A DNA stretch of 64,000 nucleotides from Microbacterium capsulatum (GTDB lineage Bacteria > Actinomycetota > Actinomycetes > Actinomycetales > Microbacteriaceae), in contig NZ_JAVFCB010000009.1 in NCBI RefSeq assembly GCF_030865425.1, positions 62,001-126,000 of the forward strand, given 5' to 3'. The translations under genes were made by a program, and so were the position numbers. The notes below the pieces were generated by a model. It ran no database searches. It was not told where the DNA came from and worked only from the letters and a program-made list of their open reading frames with translations. Shown one piece after another: positions 16,647 to 24,863 of the stretch; within the stretch, counting starts at the first letter, position 1; each line of letters opens with the position of its first letter.

Positions 16647-16665
16647 TCGGTGTCATCCGCCGGGT

Positions 16666-17004
16666 TCAGGACTCCGGACGGTTGGCGCGCAGCACCTCGA
16701 GCCGGGCGCGGTACTCGGTCTCGTCGATGTCGCCCTTGGCGAAGCGATCCGCGAGGATCTGCTCCGCACTGCGGCTCTGCGACTTGCCGACCCAGGGCGC
16801 CTGAGCCCCCGGGGCGCCCGGGGCGCCGTGCCAGCCCCACGGTCCGTAGCCCCAGTGACGGCGGCGGACGATGAGGGCGATGAGCAGGCCCACGATGATC
16901 AGGAACATCAGCGGACCGATGATGAACAACGGCCAGAAGAAGGGGTGGAACCCCATCCCCATCGGGCCGGGATGCGCGGCGAGGGCCGCGACGGTTGCGA
17001 GCAT
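16666..17004 (-). CDS. Small SHOCT-domain membrane protein
   Basis: 112-residue protein. The N-terminus is His/Pro-rich (HPGPMGMGFHPFFWP), one TM segment covers about residues 24-45, a Gly/Trp-rich linker (RRRHWGYGPWGWHG) follows, and a C-terminal SHOCT motif covers residues 78-106 (AEQILADRFAKGDIDETEYRARLEVL). SHOCT domains are short helical hairpins thought to mediate oligomerisation. RBS AGGAAGGG precedes the ATG. It lies next to a two-component system, and a half-site of that system's palindrome (CCCGGGGAGT, 17085-17094) is about 80 nt upstream, so it may be a target of it. Confidence 0.8.
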   Translation of the reverse strand: MLATVAALAAHPGPMGMGFHPFFWPLFIIGPLMFLIIVGLLIALIVRRRHWGYGPWGWHGAPGAPGAQAPWVGKSQSRSAEQILADRFAKGDIDETEYRARLEVLRANRPES

Positions 17005-17124
17005 GATGCCCTTCCTTCGAACGGATCGGCCGCATCTCGACCGATACCCCCAGCCTCGCCGTCCGAGCCCCGGAGCGAATCCGGCCCGGGGAGTGATTCC
17101 TCCTGCTCCGCAGGGAGTACGGAT

Positions 17125-17192
17125 CCGGTTTCGAGGAGCGATGTTTGCTGTCCAACGGCCGAAAACGGAGCAAACATCGCTCCTCGAACCGG
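17125..17192. repeat. Inverted repeat downstream of response regulator gene
   Basis: CCGGTTTCGAGGAGCGATG continuing to 17149 is complementary to 17169-17192, with one extra base in the left arm and about 20 nt between arms. The loop CCAACGGCCGAAAAC is AT-richer. It lies 14 nt after the response-regulator stop, so it may serve as terminator, but the arm length (24-25 nt) and motif look like a dispersed intergenic element. Confidence 0.65.
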
Positions 17193-17205
17193 GACGGCGA
17201 CGCCG

Positions 17206-17868
17206 CTACTGCCAGCCCGGGGCGACGAGGCCCGTCTCGTACGCGATCACCACGAGGTGCACGCGGTCGCGGGCGTGCAGCTTCGCCATGATCCGGGACA
17301 CGTGCGTCTTCGCGGTGAGCGGGCTCAGGTACAGCCGCTCGGCGATCTCGTCGTTGGTCATGCCCAGCCCGACGAGGCGCAGCACCTCGCGCTCACGGTC
17401 GGTGATCCCCTCGAGCACCGCGGTGGCAGGGGCCTCGCGCAGGCCGACGGCGAGCCGCTGCAGCAGCCGCTTGGTGACGCCGGGGGACAGCAGCGCCTCC
17501 CCCTCGGCGACGACGCGCACCGCCCGCACGAGATCGGCGGGCTCGGTGTCCTTGACGAGGAATCCGGCCGCGCCGGCGCGCACGGCCCTGGCCACGTAGT
17601 CGTCGAGCTCGAACGTCGTCACGATCACGACGTGCACGCCCGCGAGGCGCGGATCCGCGGCGATCTGCTCGGTCGCCCACAGCCCGTCGCCCTCCGGCAT
17701 CCGGATGTCCATGAGCACGACGTCGACGGGCGTCTCCCGGATCCGTTCGAGCAGCTCGATCCCGCCTGCCGCCTCGGCGACGACCTCGATGCCGGTCTCG
17801 GCGTCGAGCAGCGCGCGGAACCCTGCGCGCACGAGCAGCTGGTCGTCCGCGAGCGCGACCCGGATCAT
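17206..17868 (-). CDS. NarL/LuxR-family response regulator
   Basis: 220-residue regulator. Receiver domain at residues 1-120 with acidic pair Asp8-Asp9, phospho-acceptor Asp54 (VVLMDIRMPEG), Thr in IVTTFELDDYV and Lys in FLVKDTEP. LuxR helix-turn-helix at about 150-210 (LTDREREVLRLVGLGMTNDEIAERLYLSPLTAKTH without gaps in the family pattern). The ATG at 17868 overlaps the kinase stop (ATGA), so kinase and regulator are coupled. A perfect palindrome upstream of the kinase is a candidate binding site. Confidence 0.94.
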   Translation of the reverse strand: MIRVALADDQLLVRAGFRALLDAETGIEVVAEAAGGIELLERIRETPVDVVLMDIRMPEGDGLWATEQIAADPRLAGVHVVIVTTFELDDYVARAVRAGAAGFLVKDTEPADLVRAVRVVAEGEALLSPGVTKRLLQRLAVGLREAPATAVLEGITDREREVLRLVGLGMTNDEIAERLYLSPLTAKTHVSRIMAKLHARDRVHLVVIAYETGLVAPGWQ

Positions 17869-19052
17869 GAGGCCCTCCCCCATGGCAGGGAGGCGACGAC
17901 GAGCGCGCCCCCGTTCTCGCCGTTCATGAACGCGATCCGGCCGCCCAGCAGCGCCGCCCGCTCCCGCATGCCGAGCACGCCACCGTGACCGGAGGTGCCG
18001 GGATCCTCGGATCCGAAACCCTGACCGTCGTCGGCGACCGTCACGACGAGCCTCGGATCCGGATCCTCCTTGCGCTCCAGCGCCACGCGGACGTGCGCGG
18101 CCTGCGCGTGCCGGACGGCGTTGGTGAGCGCCTCCTGCACGATCCGGTAGGCGGCGAACTGCGCGGCGCGGCTCGGAGCGCGCTCGCCCAGCCGGTCGTC
18201 GAGCGCGATGTCGAGACCGGGGGCGGTGAGGCCGGCGATCAGCCGGGGCAGTTCGGCGAGCTCCGCCTGCGGCACGAGCGGCGCCTCCCCGTCGCGGAGC
18301 ACGCCGAGCACGCCGCGCACCTCCTCGAGCGCGAGCTTCGAGGTGTTCTTCACGTTCTCCAGGGCCGTGCGCGCCTGCTCGGGATCCCGGTCGAACAGGT
18401 GCAGTCCGACGCTGGCCTGCACGTTCATCTGCGACAGGGCATGCCCGAGCACGTCGTGCAGCTCCCGGGCGATGCGCACGCGCTCGCGCTCCTCCGCGCT
18501 CCGCTGGCGGTGCTCCGCCTCGACCCGCATCGCGGCGTAGCGGGCTCCGCGCCCGCGGATGAACGCGCCGACCGCGAAGCAGATCCCGAGCGCGACCGTC
18601 GCCGCGACGATGATCCCGGGATGCCAGATCCGTCCGACGGCGACGCCGACGAGGATCGCGGCGGTCCACCCGGCCGCGACCGACGCCCCCGCCCACACCG
18701 CCGCCCCGCGGGCGACCGCCCCGACGACGGCGAAGGCCAGCGCGACGTACGGCGGACCGTACACGGGGGTGATCAGCACGTCGAGCAGGGCGAGCCCGGT
18801 CACGACCGCGACCGTGGGGCCCGGGTGGCGGCGCGCGAAGAGCAGCGCGAGGGGACCGGCGACGGCGAGCGCGAGGTGCAGGATCATGCGCCAGTGCAGG
18901 CCGTAAGGACCGGCGTGCGCGGCGATCCAGAGCGACGCGGGAACCTGGATCAGCAGGCTGATCACGACCGGGATGATCAGCCGCACCCGTGCGGGCGGTC
19001 CCCACTCCGCTCGGCCCGCGAAGGCGGGGTCGAAGTGCAGCGGATCCGGCAT
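17865..19052 (-). CDS. DesK-type sensor histidine kinase
   Basis: 395-residue membrane kinase. Residues about 22-165 hold four to five TM segments and no large extracellular loop, so it probably senses membrane state or an intramembrane ligand. HisKA_3 dimerisation domain with His199 in RIARELHDVLGHALSQMNV, and HATPase_c at about 280-390 with N box QEALTNAVRHA and G boxes DDGQGFG and GHGGVLGMRERA. It is the first gene of the pair; the palindrome at 19110-19127 is 58 nt upstream of the start. Confidence 0.93.
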   Translation of the reverse strand: MPDPLHFDPAFAGRAEWGPPARVRLIIPVVISLLIQVPASLWIAAHAGPYGLHWRMILHLALAVAGPLALLFARRHPGPTVAVVTGLALLDVLITPVYGPPYVALAFAVVGAVARGAAVWAGASVAAGWTAAILVGVAVGRIWHPGIIVAATVALGICFAVGAFIRGRGARYAAMRVEAEHRQRSAEERERVRIARELHDVLGHALSQMNVQASVGLHLFDRDPEQARTALENVKNTSKLALEEVRGVLGVLRDGEAPLVPQAELAELPRLIAGLTAPGLDIALDDRLGERAPSRAAQFAAYRIVQEALTNAVRHAQAAHVRVALERKEDPDPRLVVTVADDGQGFGSEDPGTSGHGGVLGMRERAALLGGRIAFMNGENGGALVVASLPWGRAS

Positions 19053-19109
19053 CCTCCGATGCTAATCCGGCCGGCTGCGCGGCGGATCCGCCCGCCGGGT
19101 GCTCCCGGT

Positions 19110-19127
19110 CTACTCCCCGGGGAGTAG
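19110..19127. promoter_or_regulatory. Perfect palindrome upstream of the two-component genes
   Basis: CTACTCCCCGGGGAGTAG is a perfect 18-bp palindrome 58 nt upstream of the kinase start. Its half ACTCCCCGGG recurs at 17085-17094 upstream of the SHOCT gene. It is a good candidate for the cognate response-regulator site and autoregulation. Confidence 0.55.
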
Positions 19128-19152
19128 GGGGACGGTCCGGGTCAGACCGGAC

Positions 19153-19344
19153 TCAGTTGTCCCAGGAGCGCGTGCGCTTGGTGGCGCCGCCGTGCTCGCG
19201 CATCATGTAGGCGAGGGCGCCGCTGATGAGGAGGATGCCCGCCACGAAGACGACGCCCTGCCAGGCGGGCAGGCCGCTGGCGATGCCCAGGCACAGGATT
19301 CCGCCGACGAACAGTACGACGAACACGATGTAGTGAAGGATCAC
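19153..19344 (-). CDS. Small two-TM membrane protein
   Basis: 63-residue protein beginning at GTG 19344 with a strong AGGAGG 7 nt upstream. Two TM segments (about residues 3-22 and 26-46) are followed by a charged tail REHGGATKRTRSWDN. Small proteins of this type are common in actinobacteria and have no assigned function. It lies between the two-component system and the RidA gene, transcribed away from the latter. Confidence 0.75.
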   Translation of the reverse strand: MILHYIVFVVLFVGGILCLGIASGLPAWQGVVFVAGILLISGALAYMMREHGGATKRTRSWDN

Positions 19345-19452
19345 GGAACAACCTCCTGCTGTTGGGCCTCTCGATCCTACCGCGCCGCGGGTCCGCCCGA
19401 TTCCCGTCGGGCGCCCCGGGGAATGTCCGGGGCCGTCGCTACGCTCGCGGGC

Positions 19453-19851
19453 ATGAGCATCTCCTATCCGCACGTCGAGGGGCTCGTGCAGAGCCCGGGT
19501 TTCAGCCATGTCGCCGTGATCCCGCCCGGGTCGACGATCATCCACGTCGGCGGCCAGAACGGCGTGGATGAGACCGGCGCGGTCGTGTCCGGCGACGTGG
19601 CCGTGCAGTCCGCCCGCGCCGTGGAGAACGCCGAGGCCGCCCTCGCCGCGGCCGGGGCCACGCTCGCGGACGTCGTCGGCTGGACGGTCCTCATCCACCA
19701 GGACGCCGATCTCCGGGCCGCGTACGGAGCCGTCGGGCCGAAGCTCGCCCGCGCCGGCGCCCCGCCGCTCGTTACCGCCGCCCGTGTGGTCGGTCTGGGC
19801 GTCCCCGGCGCCCTCATCGAGCTCGGCGCCGTCGCAGCGCTCGCGCCCTGA
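19453..19851 (+). CDS. RidA-family protein
   Basis: 132-residue YjgF/YER057c/RidA-family protein. The family core is visible: GFSHVAVIPPGSTIIHVGGQNGVDETGAVV, AVENAEAALAAAGATLADVVGWTVL and ALIELGAVAAL at the end. The Arg that in true RidA enamine deaminases follows the strand before PP (usually A-R-x-x-V) is represented by TAARVVGLGVPGALIE, so deaminase activity is possible. A TACGCT hexamer sits 7 nt before the ATG with no Shine-Dalgarno, suggesting a leaderless transcript. Confidence 0.88.
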   Translation: MSISYPHVEGLVQSPGFSHVAVIPPGSTIIHVGGQNGVDETGAVVSGDVAVQSARAVENAEAALAAAGATLADVVGWTVLIHQDADLRAAYGAVGPKLARAGAPPLVTAARVVGLGVPGALIELGAVAALAP

Positions 19852-19898
19852 CGGCCGGCCGTCGAGAGCCGCAACGGGCCCGGATCCACGTCATGACG

Positions 19899-19923
19899 GA
19901 TGTCATAGGAGATCCGTGACATC
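19899..19923. promoter_or_regulatory. Dyad upstream of the ABC exporter-two-component operon
   Basis: GATGTCA and TGACATC are inverted 7-mers separated by 11 nt, about 43 nt upstream of the ABC ATPase start. Adjacent GTCATGAC adds a further half site. Position and form fit a NarL-type response regulator site, possibly that of the regulator at the end of this operon. Confidence 0.45.
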
Positions 19924-19965
19924 GTTCATCGTGCGCAGACCCGTGCACGGCGCAGACTGGAGAAC

Positions 19966-20937
19966 ATGAACGAGACACAGACGGCCTCGACCGTCACTCC
20001 GCCCCGGGCCGGCGCCGCGCCGCGCTCGGCGATCGAGGCGACGGGGCTGACCAAGCGCTTCCGCGGTTTCACCGCCGTCGACGGCGTGGACATCGAGGTC
20101 GCGCAGGGCGAGGTGGTGGCCTTCCTCGGCCCGAACGGCGCCGGCAAGACCACCACGATCGACATGCTCCTCGGCCTCTCCCAGCCCGACCACGGCGCGG
20201 TGTCGCTGTTCGGGCTCCCCCCGCGGCAGGCGATCGGCCGCGGCCTCGTGTCCGCGGTCATGCAGACCGGCGGCCTGCTCAGCGACGTCACGGTCCGCGA
20301 CACCATGAAGCTGACCGCCTCGCTGTTCGCGCACACCACGAGCATCGACGCCGCACTCGAGCGGGCCGGGATCGGTGACATCGCCGACCGCAAGGTGCAG
20401 AAGTGCTCCGGCGGGCAGCAGCAGCGGCTCCGCTTCGCGATGGCGCTGCTGTCGGATCCGGGCCTCATCGTGCTCGACGAGCCGACCACCGGGATGGACG
20501 TCGAGGGCCGGCACTCGTTCTGGCAGGCGATCCACGCCGACGCCCAGCGCGGCCGCACGGTGCTCTTCGCGACGCACTACCTCGAGGAGGCCGACCAGTA
20601 CGCCGACCGGATCATCCTCATCCGCAAGGGGCGGATCGTCGCCGACGGCACCACCGCCGAGATCAAGGCGATGGCCTCGGGCCGCACGATCGAGGCGGAG
20701 TGGAGCGACACCGACGGGTCCGCCCGGGCCGAGATCGCGGCACTCGCCGGCGTCGAGTCCGTCGACGTGCGCGGCCCGCGCATCATCATCCGCGCGAACG
20801 ACTCCGACGTCGTCGCGCGCCACCTGCTGACCCGCACGTCCGCGCGGGACGTCACGATCACCAGCCAGAACCTGGAGCAGGCGTTCCTCCGCCTCACCTC
20901 TACCGAAGAACTCGGCGACGACACGGAGGGGGAATGA
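19966..20937 (+). CDS. ABC exporter ATP-binding protein (DrrA/CcmA type)
   Basis: 323-residue ABC ATPase. Walker A GPNGAGKTT (Lys61), signature CSGGQQQRLRFAMAL, Walker B LIVLDEPTTGMDVEG and H-loop ATHYLEEAD are intact. The C-terminal 90 residues form the DUF4162-like domain typical of drug/lipid exporters (ITSQNLEQAFLRLTSTEE). GGAGAAC precedes the ATG. It is the first gene of a four-gene operon with its permease and a DesK/DesR pair. Such ABC/two-component sets respond to membrane-active compounds or membrane fluidity and export lipids or drugs. Confidence 0.92.
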   Translation: MNETQTASTVTPPRAGAAPRSAIEATGLTKRFRGFTAVDGVDIEVAQGEVVAFLGPNGAGKTTTIDMLLGLSQPDHGAVSLFGLPPRQAIGRGLVSAVMQTGGLLSDVTVRDTMKLTASLFAHTTSIDAALERAGIGDIADRKVQKCSGGQQQRLRFAMALLSDPGLIVLDEPTTGMDVEGRHSFWQAIHADAQRGRTVLFATHYLEEADQYADRIILIRKGRIVADGTTAEIKAMASGRTIEAEWSDTDGSARAEIAALAGVESVDVRGPRIIIRANDSDVVARHLLTRTSARDVTITSQNLEQAFLRLTSTEELGDDTEGE

Positions 20938-21758
20938 CCATGGCCACCGTCACCGAGCGCCTGGATCGGATCGATCCGAACTCCCGGCGCGTCCCCGCCC
21001 TCGGCGGGTTCAGCCTCACGTTCCTCGGGATCGAGCTGAAGCGGCTGTTCCGCAACTCCAGCGTCGTCGTGTTCACGCTGATCTTCCCGATCGCGATGCT
21101 CATCATGATCGGCCTGCCGAACAAGCACACCGCGGTCACCCCGGTCCCGGTCAGCCAGGGCGGCATGTCGGCGGCCGTGCCGATCATGATCTCCATGGCC
21201 GTGTACGGCGCCATGGTCGCCAGCACCATGACCGGCGTCTCGGTCGCGGCCGAGCGCGCCCAGGGCTGGAGCCGCCAGCTGCGGCTGACACCGCTGAACC
21301 CGGTCGTGTACATCCTGGTCAAGGTCGCCTGCGGCATGGTCCTCGGCGCGATCGCCGTGATCGTGACGATGATCGTCGGCGTCGCCCTCGGCATCACCGC
21401 CCCGCTCGGCAACCTCATCCCCGCGGGCCTGCTCGCCTGGCTGAGCTCGCTCATGCTGACCAGCCTCGGCCTCGCGGTCGGCTACGCCTTCCCCGCGCAG
21501 AACGCGATGCGCTATCTCGGCCCGATCCTGCCGATCCTGAGCTTCATGGGCGGCCTGTTCGTCCCGCTCGCGATCATGCCGCAGGCGATCCAGATCGGCG
21601 CGAAGTTCACCCCGCTGTGGGGCATCGCGAACCTGTCCCAGAACGCGGTCATGGGCGTCGCCCCCGACGGCTGGTCGGTGCCGAACCTGGTGGTCTGGTT
21701 CCTCGTCTTCACGGGCCTCGCCGTGCTGATGTTCCGCCGCGACACCAAGCGCGTCTGA
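20934..21758 (+). CDS. ABC exporter permease (ABC-2 type)
   Basis: 274-residue (or 272 if started at the second ATG, 20940) ABC-2 permease with six TM segments from about residues 42 to 268. It overlaps the ATPase stop by ATGA, and GGAGG lies at 20925-20929. Motifs include LIFPIAMLIMIGLPN in TM1, ERAQGWSRQLRLTPL (the cytoplasmic coupling helix of ABC-2 permeases) and LGPILPILSFMGGLFVPL. It makes the membrane channel for the ATPase encoded upstream. Confidence 0.92.
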   Translation: MTMATVTERLDRIDPNSRRVPALGGFSLTFLGIELKRLFRNSSVVVFTLIFPIAMLIMIGLPNKHTAVTPVPVSQGGMSAAVPIMISMAVYGAMVASTMTGVSVAAERAQGWSRQLRLTPLNPVVYILVKVACGMVLGAIAVIVTMIVGVALGITAPLGNLIPAGLLAWLSSLMLTSLGLAVGYAFPAQNAMRYLGPILPILSFMGGLFVPLAIMPQAIQIGAKFTPLWGIANLSQNAVMGVAPDGWSVPNLVVWFLVFTGLAVLMFRRDTKRV

Positions 21759-21770
21759 CGGCGACCGCCC

Positions 21771-22988
21771 GTGACGCGCGTGCGGCCGGAGACGGGGATC
21801 GCGGCTCCGGCCGCGGTTCCCGTCCCCCGCGCGTCCGGGTTCATGGAGCCGCCCGCCGGCGCCCCCGCCGGGGGATGGGGGAGATTCCGCGCCGGGTTCC
21901 TCGCTCCGGGATCGCGGTTCTGGTACCCCGGCGCGGTGATCAGCCTGCTCTTCGAGTTCGGGTTCGTGGTCATCCCGCTGCTCGTCCAGGCGCCGACGGC
22001 GGCGGCGTGGGCGTGGTCGGGTGCCGTGCTCGTGTTCGGGCTGATGTTCATCGCCTCGGTCCCGGTCGCGATCTGGATCCGCTCGGGCTGGGAGTGGCTG
22101 CCGCCGACGGTGCTGCTCGTGGCGTCGGTGCCGTTCATCGTCTCGCTCGGATCCGGCATGACCGGCCTGTGGGTGTACGTCGCCGTGGCCGCGGCCGTAT
22201 GCCTAGGCGGCACCACGGCCTCGATGCTCGCGATCGTCGCCCTCGCGATCCTGGCGTTCGTGGTCAACGCCGTGCTGATGGCCGGCGAACCGGCGGCGGC
22301 GTCCGCGGGGGTGGGGGCCTGGGCGATCCCGCTCATCATCGTGTCGGTCGGCACGCTGATGGCCTCCTTCGCCCGCAACCTCCGCACGATGCAGCAGCTG
22401 CGCCGGGCGCAGACGGCCCTCGCCGAGGTCGCCGTCGAGGAGGAGCGCAACCGCGTCGCCCGTGACATGCACGACATCCTCGGGCACTCCCTCTCCGCGA
22501 TCGCGCTCAAGGCCGAGCTCGCCGCGACGCTGTCGGAACGGGATCCTCGGGCCGCCGCCCGCGAGATCCGCGAAGTGCAGGATCTCGCCCGCGCGACCCT
22601 GGGCGACATGCGCGCCGTGGTGTCCGGTCATCGCCAGGTGCGGATCGCGAGCGAGCTCGCCTCCCTGCGCACCCTGCTCTCCGCCGCGGGCATCGCCGCG
22701 CACCTGCCGACGACGACCGACGACGTGCCGGAGCGGAACAGGGAGCTGTTCGGCTGGACGCTCCGCGAGGCCGGGACCAACGTCATCCGGCACTCCCGCG
22801 CGACCGAGTGCTGGGTCGCGCTGACCCCCGGCCGCATCGTCATCGAGGACGACGGATCCGGTCCGCAGCCCGGCGGCGAGACCGGCACCGGCCTGCGCGG
22901 CCTCGCCGAGCGGGCCGCGGACGCGGGCGGCGCGCTGCGGATCGCCCGGTCGGCCCACGGCGGGTTCCTCCTGGAGGTGAGCGCGTGA
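21771..22988 (+). CDS. DesK-like sensor histidine kinase
   Basis: 405-residue kinase starting at GTG 21771, 12 nt after the permease stop. The N-terminus is a ~45-residue Pro/Ala/Gly-rich cytoplasmic tail, followed by about six TM segments (residues 53-200) with short loops. HisKA_3 has His234 in RNRVARDMHDILGHSLSAIALKAE without interruption, and HATPase with N box LREAGTNVIRH and G boxes EDDGSGPQPG and GTGLRGLAERA. DesK of Bacillus senses membrane lipid order; here the kinase is co-transcribed with a lipid/drug-type ABC exporter, which suggests sensing of the exporter's substrate or effect. Confidence 0.93.
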   Translation: MTRVRPETGIAAPAAVPVPRASGFMEPPAGAPAGGWGRFRAGFLAPGSRFWYPGAVISLLFEFGFVVIPLLVQAPTAAAWAWSGAVLVFGLMFIASVPVAIWIRSGWEWLPPTVLLVASVPFIVSLGSGMTGLWVYVAVAAAVCLGGTTASMLAIVALAILAFVVNAVLMAGEPAAASAGVGAWAIPLIIVSVGTLMASFARNLRTMQQLRRAQTALAEVAVEEERNRVARDMHDILGHSLSAIALKAELAATLSERDPRAAAREIREVQDLARATLGDMRAVVSGHRQVRIASELASLRTLLSAAGIAAHLPTTTDDVPERNRELFGWTLREAGTNVIRHSRATECWVALTPGRIVIEDDGSGPQPGGETGTGLRGLAERAADAGGALRIARSAHGGFLLEVSA

Positions 22989-23611
22989 CGAAGCGCGAGG
23001 ACGCGATCCGGATCCTGCTCGCCGACGACCAGGCGCTCGTGCGCGGCGCGCTCGCGACCCTGCTGGGGCTGGAGGACGACCTCGAGGTGATCGCCCAGGT
23101 CGGCCGCGGGGACGAGGTGCTGCCGGCCGCCGCCGAGCACCGCCCCGACATCGCCCTGCTCGACGTCGAGATGCCGGGGATCGACGGCCTCACCGCCGCC
23201 GCCCGGCTGCGCGCCGCGCACCCGGGGGTCCGGATCGTCATCGTCACGACCTTCGGCCGTGCGGGCTATCTCTCCCGGGCGCTCTCCGCCGGCGTGACCG
23301 GTTACGTCGTCAAGGACACCCCGGCCGCCGAGCTCGCCGACGTCGTGCGCCGGGTGATGCGCGGCGAGACCGTGATCGACGCGGCCCTCGCCACCGACGC
23401 GCTCACCGCCGGCCCGTCCCCGCTGACACCGAGGGAGGCGGAGGTGCTCGCCGCCGCCCGCGACGGCGGCACGATCTCCGACGTCGCCCGGGGCCTGCAC
23501 CTGTCCGAAGGCACCACCCGAAACCACCTGTCGTCGGCCATGCAGAAGCTCGAGGCGCGCACCAGGGCCGACGCGGCGCGGATCGCCGAAGACCGCGGCT
23601 GGCTGCTCTGA
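22985..23611 (+). CDS. DesR/NarL-family response regulator
   Basis: 208-residue regulator. The GTG at 22985 overlaps the kinase stop by GTGA; the open frame above it is a shadow. Receiver with acidic residues in ILLADDQALV, phospho-acceptor Asp60 (IALLDVEMPGIDG), IVTTFGRAGYL and GYVVKDTPAAE. C-terminal HTH at about 145-205 (TPREAEVLAAARDGGTISD and LHLSEGTTRNHLSSAMQKL), closely like DesR. Last gene of the ABC exporter operon. Confidence 0.94.
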   Translation: MTKREDAIRILLADDQALVRGALATLLGLEDDLEVIAQVGRGDEVLPAAAEHRPDIALLDVEMPGIDGLTAAARLRAAHPGVRIVIVTTFGRAGYLSRALSAGVTGYVVKDTPAAELADVVRRVMRGETVIDAALATDALTAGPSPLTPREAEVLAAARDGGTISDVARGLHLSEGTTRNHLSSAMQKLEARTRADAARIAEDRGWLL

Positions 23612-23670
23612 TCCGGGCGGCGGGCGCGTCAGCCTGAGCCTCCTGGTCCGGCGCGTTCAGCGGGATCCCC

Positions 23671-23676
23671 TACACT
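23671..23676 (+). promoter_or_regulatory. -10 box for a probably leaderless transcript
   Basis: TACACT lies 7 nt before the ATG at 23684 and no Shine-Dalgarno is present. Transcription would start at or next to the A of the start codon, as in many actinobacterial leaderless mRNAs. No convincing -35 box is seen. Confidence 0.5.
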
Positions 23677-23683
23677 CTGGATC

Positions 23684-24826
23684 ATGTCCGGCCCCTCCCC
23701 CGCGCCGCGACGCCCCTCCCTCAAGGTCACCCCTCGGCGTCGTGCCTGGATCACCCTCATCGTCGTGCTCTCCATCGCCGTCCTGGCACTGATCACGACC
23801 ACGACCGTGCACGCACTGTTCGGCCCCGGCCCGTCCGCGAAGGTGGCGGCGCCGCACACGCCGACCCCGACGCTCACCCCGCTCACCCCCGCGCAGGCGC
23901 TGCTGAAGACCGCCGCCGATCCGGCGAGGGCGTGCGCCGTGTCGTTCCAGGGCGACGGGATCACGCTGCCGCCGATGCTGCAGACCGATGGTGCGCTGTT
24001 CACCGGGCTGCCCATCCCCGAGCGCGCCGGATCCGTGTTCGCCGGCTGGTACCCGACGCCCGCGGCCGCGCAGACGCAGACCGACCGGGTCAACGGATCC
24101 CAGCTCACGACCTGCACCGACCACGAGCGCACGCTGTACGCGGCGTGGACGACGCCCGAGCAGAACGCCGCGACGGCCGCGCGGATCCCGATCCTGATGT
24201 ACCACCAGTTCACGACCAAGCCCGGCGGCGAGAACAACTGGCTCCGCAAGAACTACGTCTACATCGAGGACTTCAAGACGCAGATGGCGTATGTCTCGTC
24301 CCAGAAGTTCTACATGCCGACCTGGGACGAGCTGAACGCCTTCATCGACGGGAAGCTGTTCCTGCCGAAGCACTCCCTGATCATCACCGACGACGACGCG
24401 GATTCGACCTGGCTGCAGCTCGCGGTGCCGGTCGTGACCGAGAACAGGCTGCTCACCACGTCGTTCGTGATCACCAGTGCGCGTCAGGAGGGCTCTCCCT
24501 CCCCGTACGTGCTGCAGCGCTCGCATACGAACGACATGCACCGGCCCGGCGCGAACGGCAAGGGCCTGATGGTCAACGTGCCCGCCGACCAGGTCGCCGC
24601 CGACCTGGAGAGGTCCGCGCAGATCCTCGGCGTCAAGGAGGTCGTCGCCTACCCGTACGGCCACTACGACGCGACCGCCGAGGCGGGCGTCACCAAGGCC
24701 GGCTTCCTGCTCGCCCGCACGATCGAGTACGGCTATGTGAAGATCGGCACCCCGAAGCTCGAGCTGCCGGTGATCCGGATCAACTACGGCGACACGGTCG
24801 ACGGCCTGAGGAAGAACATCGGCTGA
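23684..24826 (+). CDS. Membrane-anchored polysaccharide deacetylase-like protein
   Basis: 380-residue protein. One TM/signal anchor at residues 23-47 is followed by a Pro/Thr-rich stalk. Residues about 75-160 contain a Listeria-Bacteroides-repeat-like segment (ITLPPMLQTDGALFTG, GSVFAGWYPTPAAAQTQ, TLYAAWTTPEQN). The C-terminal NodB-like deacetylase domain covers 165-375: PILMYHQFTT, HSLIITDDDADSTWL, EVVAYPYGHYD and GFLLARTIEYG. In canonical enzymes the first catalytic motif is TFDDG; here it is TDDDA, with Asp residues kept. The His pair H-x3-H is replaced by HTNDMHRPG, of which one or two His may still bind metal. It would act on cell-wall glycan outside the cell; activity is uncertain. Confidence 0.75.
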   Translation: MSGPSPAPRRPSLKVTPRRRAWITLIVVLSIAVLALITTTTVHALFGPGPSAKVAAPHTPTPTLTPLTPAQALLKTAADPARACAVSFQGDGITLPPMLQTDGALFTGLPIPERAGSVFAGWYPTPAAAQTQTDRVNGSQLTTCTDHERTLYAAWTTPEQNAATAARIPILMYHQFTTKPGGENNWLRKNYVYIEDFKTQMAYVSSQKFYMPTWDELNAFIDGKLFLPKHSLIITDDDADSTWLQLAVPVVTENRLLTTSFVITSARQEGSPSPYVLQRSHTNDMHRPGANGKGLMVNVPADQVAADLERSAQILGVKEVVAYPYGHYDATAEAGVTKAGFLLARTIEYGYVKIGTPKLELPVIRINYGDTVDGLRKNIG

Positions 24827-24837
24827 CGGGTTCGGTC

Positions 24838-24860
24838 GTCGACCGGGGGATCCGGTCGAC
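24838..24860. terminator. Bidirectional terminator hairpin
   Basis: GTCGACCGG and CCGGTCGAC form a 9-bp stem with loop GGGAT, between convergent genes ending at 24826 and 24864. Confidence 0.6.
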
Positions 24861-24863
24861 GGG

